Below, piece after piece: positions 10,603 to 20,684 of a DNA stretch of 64,000 bases. Every line of letters starts with the position of its first letter. Within the stretch, counting starts at the first letter, position 1. Below the pieces are notes generated by a model that was not told where the DNA came from, did no database searches, and was given only the letters and a program-made list of their open reading frames with translations. Made by a program: the position numbers and the translations under genes. Source of the stretch: Batillaria attramentaria (lineage: Eukaryota; Mollusca; Gastropoda; Batillariidae); the NCBI GenBank assembly GCA_018292915.2, contig JACVVK020000313.1, forward strand, positions 537,501 through 601,500, given 5' to 3'.

Positions 10603-11044
10603 GATTGGATTCACACCATAAGAGAACATCGTGTAAACTCTGTTGAAGGTCCTTTCTTAGCTGAGCTATGTTTTTGTTGGAGACGTGCAATGTGTTATCA
10701 TCGGCGAAGAGATCACACTGCACTGACTGTACAGAAATGTGCATAGGCATGTCATTAATAAACATGCAGAACGAAAGAGGTCCTAAAACAGACCCTTGGG
10801 GAACCCCATGTTTAACTGTTCCTTTATAGGAGTAGTTGCCATTAAGATGAATACTTTGCTTCTTGTTATTCAAGTAAGATTTTATAAAACAGAGCGCAGG
10901 AGAACCAAGTCCGTACAACTGAAGCTTTTTTAACAGGACTGAATGGTTGACAACATCAAAAGCCTTCCTAAGATCTAGATAGACGGCACCTGTCACTTCT
11001 GAACGGTTTATAGAAGAAAGCCTTTTATCTATTATACGAGTCAC
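10603..11044 (-). pseudogene. Non-LTR reverse transcriptase core (fragment)
   Basis: About 147 codons remain open on the minus strand. Visible motifs are YLDLRKAFDVVNH at residues 22-34 (palm, first aspartate), GVPQGSVLGPL at 80-90, FINDM at 95-99 and the catalytic FADD at 113-116. The spacing fits Jockey/CR1-type reverse transcriptases. The N-terminal fingers and all upstream domains are missing. The downstream end is cut by the inserted plus-strand LINE, after which the frame runs into foreign sequence. Confidence 0.9.
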
Positions 11045-11053
11045 AGACGTCTG

Positions 11054-11055
11054 GC

Positions 11056-11091
<36 letters not shown>

Positions 11092-11122
11092 CTATGCGTA
11101 CTCACAACGAAAAAAAAAAAAA
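11054..11122. repeat. (GA)n and poly-A beside the LINE break
   Basis: GA units at 11,058-11,088 and an A run at 11,110-11,125 mark the truncated 5' edge of the LINE. Confidence 0.9.
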
Positions 11123-11694
11123 AAAGCCAAACAAACACCATATTTGAAAATGACATCAACCTAGATGCCTTCGCTTCACAGTCCTTCACTATAAAAATGT
11201 CTATGAATTAGGCATAGTTATCAACATGTCGACAATGACCGACACCTTACGCTTCATACGCCACTAACTACTTCGTCAAGGCTGACACAGCAATTTCACC
11301 TCGACAATGACCCCGAATTTTAAACACAAAGACCAGACATCCATTAAAACCAGCTACACGTAACTCTAGCTGAGATCGTGAGATAATATGCAGCGACTGA
11401 AACTTCACCCCCCAAAATCTTTACCAGGTCATTGTCATGGCAACTCATTAGCATAAGCCTGTCTCTGACCCCTTATAGACCGTGTAAAAATGCTCGTAGG
11501 TTAGCAAGATGGCGATGAGGGTTTTTTTTTTAGTGCTTCTTCGATTGAAAAGTTTGATTGGTGATTTCTCCCAGAAAAAAAGCTATGTGTTTGAAATAGA
11601 GTATGAATCGTAGTAACGCTTTAGTAAGTTTTTTTATTTATTTTTATTTTTATTTATTTATTTATTTATTTATTTCGGGGGGGGGGGGGGGGGC
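11123..11694. other. Non-coding with (ATTT)n and poly-G
   Basis: No gene is recognised. An ATTT array lies at 11,632-11,674 and is followed by an uninterrupted G run (11,677-11,693) that abuts an R1 copy. Confidence 0.6.
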
Positions 11695-11970
11695 TAATTC
11701 CATCTTTGCTGAGCCAGCTTATATTATATTTTGGAACATTTTCGCGCATGAGTGCGCCTGTACGCTCGAAATACTCTATCTTGACGATTAGTACAGCTCT
11801 TAATGCGATACAATGTTGTGTACACTTTGTGCGAGCAGCCGACCATTCAAATTCTTCCGTCGACAGTTGTTACACCACTGGAGCGCTCAGTGTGGTCGCC
11901 AAGTCACTGATTTTGAAGCAGGGTAGCACTGGAAACACTCTCCGCCATTTTGACTACACCCCGTGATCAC
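11695..11970. repeat. Dispersed repeat R1, copy c (inverted), plus shared module
   Basis: The reverse complement of 29,190-29,380 is readable here: TTTGCTGAGCCAGCTTATA, GCGCCTGTACGCTCGAA, GATTAGTACAGCTCTTAATG, GCGATACAATGTTGTG and GTTACACCACTGGAGCG. The right end continues into CACTCTCCGCCATTTTGACT then ACACCCCGTG, the module also seen at 7,405 and 50,674, so the two may be parts of one larger element. Confidence 0.65.
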
Positions 11971-12033
11971 GTGACTACACCCAAGAGCAATCGTCGCAAA
12001 AAAGAAACAAACAAAACAAAAACCCTTTTGAAT

Positions 12034-12115
12034 CATTGAGGCACCGTGAAACATCCCGCCATCTTCATTGAGGCACCGTGGAACATCCCGCCATTTTCAT
12101 TAACCCCCGTGTTCC
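12034..12115. repeat. Short tandem duplication, about 32 bp
   Basis: CATTGAGGCACCGTG(A/G)AACA then TCCCGCCAT occurs twice in tandem and runs into CATTAACCCCCGTG. It carries the same CCGCCAT core as the shared module just upstream. Confidence 0.75.
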
Positions 12116-12502
12116 ACCTAAAAATCTTAGCCCAAGTCACAGTCTTTGGGACTACTAATTAGCATAATCCTGTTACTGACCCTTAGGACGCGTCTATAAC
12201 ACGCGAAGAAGCGATGGGCGTGGGTGTGTGTGGTTAGGCAAATGCCAGTCAAGACGGTGTATATCTATGAATATCAATGCCGAAGACAAGAAAGAAGGGA
12301 CTTGTTTACACTCTCCGATGGCACCTACCATCTTGGGTAAAGCACTGAGTGATACGGCCTGTATCGGTATTTGTCGTGTAACGACGTGGTTTGCGGTCAG
12401 TCTTCGTAGCGATTTAAAAAAAAAAGAAGGTCTTTCATGTAAATGGCGCTGCAGTAGTGGTTTACGTCCGTTACAACCCACCCACCCATCCACCCACCAC
12501 CC

Positions 12503-12504
12503 CT

Positions 12505-12537
<33 letters not shown>
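12503..12537. repeat. (AC)n microsatellite
   Basis: About 17 AC units in C/A-rich sequence. Confidence 0.9.
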
Positions 12538-12540
<3 letters not shown>

Positions 12541-12654
12541 CCACTACACCCGGCCCACCGTCTTATACCTGATTACGTATTCTTCTGGAAAATGGAATTG
12601 GAAAACGGGTCCGTTTCCCGCATGGTTTCTCGCAATGTTTTGATGAAGTGTTAA

Positions 12655-12770
12655 ATTTATTCATTTTTGTATCGTTTCATCTATGTATGTACATGTACAT
12701 CAACTTGTGTGACGTTTTGATATAGGCCAAGGCCTAAAAAACAATCAACTCTGTCTGAGTCTGAGTCTGT
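12655..12770 (+). mobile_element. LINE-type 3' tail with (TCTGAG)n
   Basis: The order is GATATAGGCCAAGGCCTA (a GGCC/GGCC stem), then AAAAAACAATCAACTC and TCTGAG hexamers. It parallels the tail at 1,128-1,189 (GATATGGGCCTCTGGCCTCA, then CAATAAAAG). I infer the 3' end of a related, strongly truncated non-LTR element. Confidence 0.5.
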
Positions 12771-12919
12771 ATTCTTCTGGGGGAAATTAGAGGTACCGAG
12801 TCAACCATGTATACCCGAAATGAAATTTACTGAAGAAATTTCCGTCAAATAATTCATTTTGGAGGTTTTGGAGAGAGCGGGGAAGTAAGGGCGTGGGTGG
12901 GGTTTGGGTGGGGGGAGGG

Positions 12920-13048
12920 GGAGGGGGGGGGGGCGTCAGACAGACGGAAAGACAGACGTGCAGGCAGGCAGACATACTGAGGGAGAAAGCAGTCGAAAAT
13001 GCTAGGAAAAAAATTTCATCAAAAGCTGCTATAACACCCCCCCCAAAA

Positions 13049-13084
<36 letters not shown>

Positions 13085-13140
13085 AACATAAAAAAAACCC
13101 AAACAAACCCCAAAACAACAACAACAACAACAACAAACCC
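12920..13140. repeat. Poly-G/poly-C runs and (AAC)n
   Basis: Poly-G at 12,914-12,932, CAGA/CAGG units at 12,937-12,972, and AAC triplets at 13,049-13,083 and 13,116-13,135. Open frames here are low-complexity artefacts. Confidence 0.85.
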
Positions 13141-13690
13141 CAAACCCCGAAAACTTTTAACCAAACAGGACCATACTCCGAGCTATAACCCATATCGATA
13201 CGGGATCAGTACCCCAAACAGTCCCCCCTCAAACGTAGAGACGTATTTTGTTTCAGCTTTCATCCATTGTGCGAAGTGGTCCCCTCTCGAGATAATGTTC
13301 CGCTGGGCCAGTTTAATGACAGAGTCAGCTTACAGGCCCGGATTATAAAACATCGGGTTCCGATCTCGGCCTTGTCTTCTGTCTCGCACACGACACAAAA
13401 GGCAGGGTTGTCCTTTTTGATAATGTGTCAAAACTTGCGAGGCCAATGTTTTTTGTTTAGTGCGGATGATTTTTCAGTTTTGGAGGTTCCTGTGATGGGT
13501 GGGAGGGGAGGTTCCGGAGATGGGAACAATGGAAGGGTTGACGGGAACAAAATGGACAAAATACTTGCTTGTATTTAAGTCCGCCCACATAGCTGGATTT
13601 CATATACTTGTGATTAGTACTTGGCGTCTCAACTGACAGCGGTTGGGGTTGGAGGGTAGTTTAGAGAGGGGTGGGAAAGGAAGGGTGAAC
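13141..13690. other. Non-coding, no recognisable feature
   Basis: Mixed-composition sequence. The two overlapping plus-strand frames have no domain or splice context that I can support. Confidence 0.4.
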
Positions 13691-13797
13691 GGGGGGCGGG
13701 GGGGGGGGGGAGGAGGGGGCGAGATGGGATGGGTTGCGGATCTACACTTATATATGCTCTCTGTAGATTAGGGCTGAGGCAGGAGATGGGGGTACGG

Positions 13798-13799
<2 letters not shown>

Positions 13800-13876
<77 letters not shown>
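13800..13876. repeat. (GT)n(GA)n compound microsatellite
   Basis: About 19 GT units pass directly into about 18 GA units. On the other strand this is (TC)n(AC)n, the polarity seen at most compound arrays in this window. Confidence 0.95.
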
Positions 13877-13879
<3 letters not shown>

Positions 13880-14471
13880 GTACTTCATGAAATGTCGTTC
13901 CAAAACTGAGCAGTTGAGGATAACGCATCTGCATCACTTTTATTTATTTATTTATTTTGGGGGGAAGGGTGGGTGGAGGGTGTAAGATGCAGCAGTAAAT
14001 TAATATGAATTTAAAAAAAAAGAAAAAAATATTAGCAGTAGATGTCACATTTCATTTTATTTATTAGAATAAAACTGTCACTCCATGTCCGAAAGTTAAT
14101 ACTATTTTTTTTTAAAAACACAACTCGGTTATACCGTATTCACGTTATGATAAACGTATTCATCTCCAGATCCACACTTTCTTACTTTATCAACATCAAA
14201 ACCTGTATACACACCACTTGCTCAAGGAAGACAACTCGAGAAAGTGACGCAGCGTTTCTGTCCCCTTAATAACCACAAGACTTTCGCGAGATAGAAAAAA
14301 GCCACAGCTTTCATTTAGTTCGGTACAATGAAAATGGAAAAACAGACTCAGCAAACATATGACTGTCAATTTCAATTTGGCGCGTAACGTCTCCTGCCTA
14401 TAGAGCTGACCCGGAATACAGGCAATCTGCCAATAGTAATATGTTCCTAACTTGACGTTCGATGTGTTTGC

Positions 14472-14699
14472 CCTCTCTCTCTCTCTCTCTCTCTCAATTC
14501 TCTCTCTTCTAAATTCTTACCCCCCCTCCTCCCTCTCTCTCTCTCTCAATTCTCTCTCTTTTAAATTCTTACCCCCTCCTCCCTCTCTCCCTCTCTCTCA
14601 ATTCCCCCCCCCCTCTCTCTATGTTTCTCTCCTCCGCCCCTCCCCCCTCTCAATTCACTCTCTCCCTCAGTTCCCTCCCCCCCCCCCCGCCCTTCCCTG

Positions 14700-14731
<32 letters not shown>

Positions 14732-14805
14732 GATTGAAACTTGATCATGTTCGGTTAAATCACTTCCGCTAGAAAATGAAGTTCTTTCGTTCGTTCGATC
14801 GTTCG

Positions 14806-14876
<71 letters not shown>
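14472..14876. repeat. Pyrimidine-rich block with (CT)n, (CGTT)n and (AC)n
   Basis: Several CT runs interrupted by C runs (14,472-14,730) are followed by GTTC/CGTT tetramers (14,783-14,811), (CT)n (14,811-14,848) and (AC)n (14,849-14,875). AATTCTCTCTCTTNTAAATT-type units repeat near 14,494 and 14,550, so part of the block is a tandem duplication. Confidence 0.85.
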
Positions 14877-14880
<4 letters not shown>

Positions 14881-15340
14881 CCCCACTCTCTCCCCGATCG
14901 ACTGGTGCGGACGATGGAAGGCTGTCGCTTCTGATTTTGTGTGTCCAACGAACCGTGACACTTGAAATTAGGGAGTAAAAGATGAGAGGCTGTCAGATAT
15001 ATTGACAGAAACACCGGTGTTGCGAGTACGTGTGTGTAGTTGTCGATGAGGGGATGTTATGGTAAAAAGCCGTTTAATTCAGGTATTTCATGTGTCGGAT
15101 GACGAGACCATTTTCGTCTCATTCAGTTTAAATTTACACATTCTATTTCTGAAATCGTGAATAGTCAAGTTTACGTTATTACACTATAACTGACATTGTG
15201 ATTGATTTAACACTAAAAACAACAAGAACGCCAAACAAACAAATAGACTGACAAACACACAAAACTGATGAAACGAGAGAGGAGGTAACCCCCCCCCCCT
15301 TCCCCGCTCCTCCCTAAAATATCATCATTATTCATAAACA
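14877..15340. other. Non-coding, no recognisable feature
   Basis: Unique-looking sequence with one C run (15,289-15,298). No coding or repeat family is recognised. Confidence 0.4.
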
Positions 15341-15344
15341 TCAA

Positions 15345-15495
15345 CATCATTATCATCATCATCATCATCTCTCTCTCTCTCTCTCTCTCTGTCCCGTCTG
15401 GGGACAAATATTTGTGCAAGCTTTGCCCCGTCTTTGGTATCACCCTTGCGTGGTGGAAAAGAACGTTAAATTCCCAAACACCCACCCACCCACCT
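15345..15495 (+). mobile_element. SINE family B, copy 3 (5'-truncated)
   Basis: ATC and CT simple repeats (15,348-15,390) are followed by GGGGACAAATATTTGTGCAAGC, then GCCCCGTCTTTGGTATCACC, GTGGTGGAAAAGAACGTTAAA and a CCCACCCACC tail. The tRNA head is missing. Confidence 0.8.
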
Positions 15496-15552
15496 TCTCT
15501 CTCTGCGTCTCTGCCTCTGTCTCTCTCTCTCGTGAAATGATACCATCGTCAT

Positions 15553-15605
15553 CCTCTCTCTCTCACACACACACACACACACGCGCGCGCACGCGCACGC
15601 ACACT
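15553..15605. repeat. (CT)n(AC)n(GC)-type microsatellite
   Basis: A short CT run, AC units and CGCG/CGCA units lie immediately downstream of SINE copy 3. Confidence 0.9.
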
Positions 15606-15899
15606 GCTATCATAGTCCCCAAAAGTGATATCGCCCCGAATAACCCACCGTAACTAAGCTATGCCGTTATCCCTCTGCTCAGTATCAGTCAGTGGTTGCT
15701 GTTTGATTTTATCTGTCACCCGGCCCCGCCGTGGCCTTATCTAAGGACACCAGCTGCTGTTTCGCTTCACAACTACTACATGCATGCAAACACCAGTTTT
15801 TCCCCGGCTACACATGTCATACACACTCGCGGCCAGCCTGGCCGCTAAAACACAAATCACCGACGGTTACGATACATTCGTCAATAACACACAATGCAC

Positions 15900-16206
15900 T
15901 GTTTGTCCCGATATGAGCTATTGGTCGACTGTTTTGTCACGTGACTGTTTATGCTATGATTGGGCAGAGGGAGGACGCGGACGGTCCGAAGCCGGCGGCA
16001 ACTGACGGCGTCACTGAGTGTCACCCGCGCGAGGCGAAATCAAGGGGGGCGTGAGGTTCTGCTGAGGGGGTGAACATCAAGAGGCTTCGCTTACCCTCCC
16101 AGTCTCGGCCTAGCTTCCGAAGTGTGAGGGCTCTCTGGATTTACCTGCTCAGCACAGCCTTTGAAGTGGCCGACACCGACTGAAGAGGAGCCTGTTATTT
16201 CATGAG
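15900..16206 (+). promoter_or_regulatory. Candidate promoter / first untranslated exon of the membrane-protein gene
   Basis: The block is CpG-richer than its surroundings. It holds two inverted CCAAT cores (ATTGG at about 15,921 and 15,959), a palindromic GTCACGTGAC E-box at about 15,936 and a GACGGCGTCACTGAG stretch near 16,004. A possible donor, ATGAG|GTGAGA, ends the block (intron would start at 16,207). An alternative donor, CA|GTAAGTAC, lies at 17,536. The gene's coding exon has a spliced 5' edge, so at least one upstream non-coding exon must exist. Its placement here is inference from composition only. Confidence 0.3.
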
Positions 16207-17762
16207 GTGAGACAACAAACAGTTTTTTCAAAACTTTCTAGCTTGGACAAAGAGAGAGCGACCGCTTAAGAATTTCACATTCTGCCTTTAAAAGTGAGTC
16301 AAAAGGGTTGGGGATGGTAAAAGGAAAAAAAAAAACTGAGGGGGGGGGGGGATACTGAGGAAATGAAAAGAAAGAAAGAAAGAAAAACAAAACGGGAACC
16401 GGCTGAGGAGGAGTATTGAACCGGTGCGAGAATTGACTACGGGGAAAAACTGAATCGGCCGCGGTTTGTTTTCTGTGTTCAGTGAGGGAAACTTTCCAAC
16501 AGGAGCTTTCTGTTTGGGTTGGGAGGAGGGAAGGTTTTGTTTTGAAGGCAAATGGAAATTGGTTTAGGACGGGGGGATGAACGCTGCCGCCGCTCATACC
16601 AGCTGACAGAAAATGCCCAGATCTCCACACTGACTTTGTGCACGTGTTGCTAACGGTACATGGCGTGTGTGCGCGTGCGGCGTGTAGCCCCGTAGGCGAA
16701 AAACGCGTTCGCGCGTGCCACGGATTGATCGGTAGCTCTAGGAGTAGTAGCGTGCATGTAGTGCTTGTTGTGTAGCAGCAAGACAGACTCGCAGACTTGT
16801 GGCGTGCTGTCTCAAAATACAGCCGTACACACACACACAGAGGGGAAGATAAAGAGTGGGCCACGCGCACTGACTTTCCGACTCAACTGGAGCGTGCTAG
16901 CGAGGCGGAGCTAGAATAAAACAGCACAACGGCAGACAAGAGAAAGCAATCGACTCGCAGCTACACTCGCGTCATCATCATCCCTGTATTGTTTCACGTG
17001 TTTGAGCTGCCTGGGCTGGCTGACACTACAAGCGGCACAGCAGCACATAGCAACGATTGTAGCGAAACACTGACTGCGAGATATCATCGCCCACTGAATA
17101 TCTGTGATTTGCCGTAGGGTATTTTGTCGCAGTGTCTTTGCGTGGAGCAACTACACAGAGAGAGTCGTATGTGGGTTGAGTGACTGTGGGCTGAAATCGT
17201 TCACTGATATTCATACTGACAAAAAGGACTCGGACACCGCTGTTTTAGTGTGTGATACCAGGACAGAAACAGCCCTAACTTCTGTGCGGCGGCAAGCGGA
17301 GGCATCATTAGCTGATCGGAATTGAACTGTGACGGACCACTGATTGCTGCTACCACTAGCTGTGAGGCCGGCTCAGTTCACACGGGGCGAAGGACTGATA
17401 GCGAAGCCGTGTTGTGTGTGATAACGGTACCGTGCTTATCGCGGTGCCGCCTGCAACGTTACTAGACTCTCGGATCTCGCCGTAACCGACCCCCAGGGGT
17501 TTACTGATTTTTGTTTCAGTCAGGCGCGTGCCACAGTAAGTACTACCGTTATTTTTTTTATTATTATTGCTTTCCTTTCGTGTTCTCTGATGAGTCAGTT
17601 CTGTCACCGGTTATGTGTCCCGTCATTGGGACCAGGCTTTTCGTCAGTTTCTCATTCGGGCCAAACTGAAGCTTGATCAGTGAACAGCGGGCATGGCCGC
17701 TGTATCAATTTGGCGTCATGTGTATTTGTAGTGATAAATAGAGTGCACTGATGTACTGCTTT

Positions 17763-17890
17763 TGTTTTCTCGCGTCAGTCAGTGCCCCTGATACTCAGGT
17801 ATCGTTACTTCAAGTTATTCAGTGTTTTCTCGCGTCAGTCAGTGCCCCTGATACTCAGGTATCGTTACTTCAAGTTATTCAGTGTTTTCT
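17763..17890. repeat. Exact 60-bp tandem duplication
   Basis: Two identical 60-bp units (17,763-17,822 and 17,823-17,882) are followed by the first eight bases of a third (TGTTTTCT). Each unit carries GCGTCAGTCAGTGCC. No difference was seen between copies, so the duplication is recent or an assembly artefact. Confidence 0.95.
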
Positions 17891-18989
17891 GTTCGTTTCC
17901 GCTCTGTCCGTTCACTGAGCGGCAGTGCAGGTACATGTAATCGGTTTCCGACGAATCCGAGTTCTGTTGTTCGACGCGGGCGCCGGAGAGAGACAAGTAT
18001 AGATACTACTTGTATCAGCCTCTGGTCACGGCTTTGGAGTCAGTCAGTATTCACTGATAAACTCAGTGACGGAACTAGGACTGAGTAACTCTGCGGAGAC
18101 TCAGTGAGTGAGGTTTTCAGCCGACCTGTCGGTGCTAGGTTGTTGAGTTAGAGTCAGTGAACCATCATAGTCAGTTTTACAACTGAAGTACTGATTTCAT
18201 CTGGCCAGCCAGTTCCGTCGTTCAATCAGTACAGCTTGTCAGTACAATAGTGCAAGTCAAGTTTGATGGACTGAGGAACTCAGTGATGCCTATGTAAGCG
18301 CCAGCTGATTCACTAGTGGCAAATCGCTTCAGTTCGGTACTCAGTGAGGTATAGCATACTTTTCGAAATTCTGCGAACAGATCAGTGCCGACGGCGGTAT
18401 GACAACACTGCCATCCGCTGTACTGTACACTGACTGACTTACTCGGATCATGAACAGGACTGCGGTAACGGTGATACTCAAAACTGACTGACTCTGTTCT
18501 GATCTGTTCATTCAGGCATCACTGTTAGGCTAAGATTTTACCCTGACTGATTTGCCCGGCGAGTTTACGAGCTAGTACCTGTTTTGGCTGCGTGATTTAC
18601 TGACAAAGCACTGACTACCGGACTGATTGCCTTCGCGTGTTTGTCTAGGAGTTTTCGCTTGAAGGTTCACGATTGCCGTCTGCCTTCTAAACTGCCCATT
18701 CAGGCGTTAATGCTATCAGTGTAATGAGCTCTAGAACAAGGCAGGGAGGGGGAAGAGTTTCAGGCAACGGACGGATTCCGAGCCGAGCTTTCATTAGGCG
18801 GAGAGTTGTCTACGGCACCGCTGGCTCTGTTGGGGCCAATTTTCCACCGGTCCAGACGCAAAGTGCGCTGTGGTGTGAAATCGGTGGGAAGGGGAGGTGA
18901 TAGCCGTGTGTGGAGCTTACCCACAGAAGTGATCGTATGTTTAGTATAGCTTTCTCTCTCCCTAGCTGTATCGATGGGAGAATTGCAAG

Positions 18990-18991
<2 letters not shown>

Positions 18992-19044
<53 letters not shown>

Positions 19045-19146
19045 GTGAATCGGGAAATTGGGGTGATAGCTCAGTGCTGCTGCTTACACGCTCACTGACT
19101 GATGTGATCGTATGCTGTCTGTACTGACTGCTCTCCCCCCCCCCCC

Positions 19147-19185
<39 letters not shown>

Positions 19186-19190
19186 TCGGT

Positions 19191-19254
<64 letters not shown>
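18992..19254. repeat. (GT)n, (CT)n and (GT)n microsatellites
   Basis: About 25 GT units lie at 18,992-19,042. A poly-C run (19,136-19,146) is followed by (CT)n at 19,148-19,181, and about 30 GT units lie at 19,195-19,253. Confidence 0.95.
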
Positions 19255-19256
<2 letters not shown>

Positions 19257-19470
19257 GAGCTTGGCCCACTCAGGCCAAATGCTCGTGATGACTGAGTACG
19301 GTTTTATGCACGCGGCCCCTCGGACGAGAGCAAGTATGATTTGTTTATGGAGAGTCAATCCTATGCGACTGCTGAGTGACTGCTGACGTTTAGCGAGTGA
19401 TAATCAGTTGATGTCAACTGACACGTACCTCTGCACTGTCAGTAAAGCCGGGTTTAGCCACTGAGGTACC

Positions 19471-20438
19471 AGTGGCGGAAAATGTATGTCTAAATGTAAT
19501 CTACATGTTGCGTTTTAGCCCGGGGAAGTTAAAAAAAAATCTTCATCTTTTCACCGAAGTTGCTTTTGTCCACAGCTCAGGGCGTCCGCTGACCAGTCAC
19601 ATCTTTTTAAAATTTTTATTACAGACATACATACTTACATACATACATGTACGTACAGACATATAGACACAAACATACTTGCTTACATGCTTAACATGCA
19701 TACCACATGCTAGAACACGATACAACTGTAATCGCCGACAGGCGTACATGCAGTCACATCTTTCCCTATTCAGTCCAAAATTCTTGGCCATGACGGGCTT
19801 GACAGCAGTTACTCAACCGTCGGTTCAGCATAACCGTTTGTTTTGCATGATCGTGTATGCCATGTACACTGTGTCAGCCGGGACACAGATAACCACCGGT
19901 TCAACATAACTTCTTCCGGCATGACTGATCAGTCGTGTAGTCCCCTACAACATGTTCATTTTATCTGGACACATGTACGGCACGCATACCTATCCCATAA
20001 AGTGCCTTTGTAACGCTCGTGATTTTACCACTTCCTCTCATAACCGTAAGTGACTGCCACCGACCGAATTTCTCACGCGCACGAAACAAACTTGAAGCGC
20101 TCCTTCCAGCTCAGCCCGTCAGCTCCCAAAAAGCAGAAGTGACCGCCGAGCCCCCCAAAAGAAGCAGCCAAACTACCATTGGCTATGACCGCTGTAGGCA
20201 CGTTCCTGGCCAAACGCCTCAAGAAAGGGAAAAAAATCGATCAACATTTGTCTGATACCCTACTGGCAATATCACTCTCCGTCATCTTCAATTAAGCCGG
20301 TTGGGGGTCTGTCCCCCCCCCCCCCCCTTTCCCGTTTTTCTCTTTGTTTCCTGATAACCAGCTGCGGAGGGTATAGGGTTGTTCCGGAACCAGAACAAAA
20401 AAGACAAAAAGTCAAACAAATGTATGTTCTTTTTGGCG

Positions 20439-20440
<2 letters not shown>
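19471..20440. other. Non-coding, no recognisable feature
   Basis: Unique-looking sequence with a CATA-type stretch near 19,622-19,680. Frames up to about 78 codons have no domain content. It probably lies inside the gene's 5' intron. Confidence 0.4.

Positions 20441-20442
<2 letters not shown>

Positions 20443-20498
<56 letters not shown>
20443..20498. repeat. (GT)n microsatellite
   Basis: About 28 GT units directly precede a 5'-shortened SINE B copy. Confidence 0.95.
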
Positions 20499-20500
<2 letters not shown>

Positions 20501-20545
20501 TGCTTGCTTCCTTTCTTGTTTGCTTGGTAGAATTGATGGGTTCTT

Positions 20546-20683
20546 ATCATGGCTGGTCGTGAGTTCGAATCCCAGCTGGGGCTAGATACTTGTGCCGGCC
20601 TTTTTTCTCGTTGCCCCGTCTTTGATATTACCCATACGTGGTGGAAAAGGACGTTAAACTCCCAAACACTCACCCAGCCACCA
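20546..20683 (+). mobile_element. SINE family B, copy 4 (5'-shortened)
   Basis: The copy begins near the B box (GGTCGTGAGTTCGAATCCC), followed by GCTGGGGCTAGATACTTGTG, CCCCGTCTTTGATATTACCC, GTGGTGGAAAAGGACGTTAAA and a CACCCAGCCACC tail. The A-box region is replaced by the GT microsatellite. Confidence 0.85.
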
Positions 20684-20684
20684 G

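Larger units (their letters stand above)
8856..11046 (-). mobile_element. 5'-truncated Jockey/CR1-type LINE with two nested insertions
   Basis: Three minus-strand coding pieces, in the correct order, belong to one ORF2: the reverse transcriptase core (10,603-11,044), the thumb and connection region (9,680-9,990) and the C-terminus (8,856-9,288). Two later insertions interrupt it: a plus-strand LINE end at 9,991-10,598 and a SINE at 9,289-9,680. The element starts within the RT fingers next to a GA microsatellite (11,058-11,088), so its endonuclease and ORF1 are missing. It is dead, because the insertions break the frame and the 5' half is absent. The clade call rests on motif style only. Confidence 0.85.
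16000..19470. other. CAGT/ACTG-crowded non-coding stretch
   Basis: The tetramers CAGT and ACTG recur far more often than expected. By hand count there are 15 in 18,001-18,300, against about 2.3 expected for equal base frequencies. They appear as CAGTCAGT, ACTGACTGA, TCAGTGA and CACTGAC in no fixed period. The stretch has raised CpG, several T-rich spacers and no coding frame. It could be 5' UTR or regulatory sequence, or a decayed short-unit satellite. I do not recognise it. Confidence 0.6.

Noticed and set aside
16238..16870. 210-codon minus-strand frame in the CpG-richer 5' block
   Set aside because: It contains low-complexity Pro/Phe/Ser stretches from poly-G and GAAA repeats and no domain. 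Better explained as an accident in upstream regulatory sequence.
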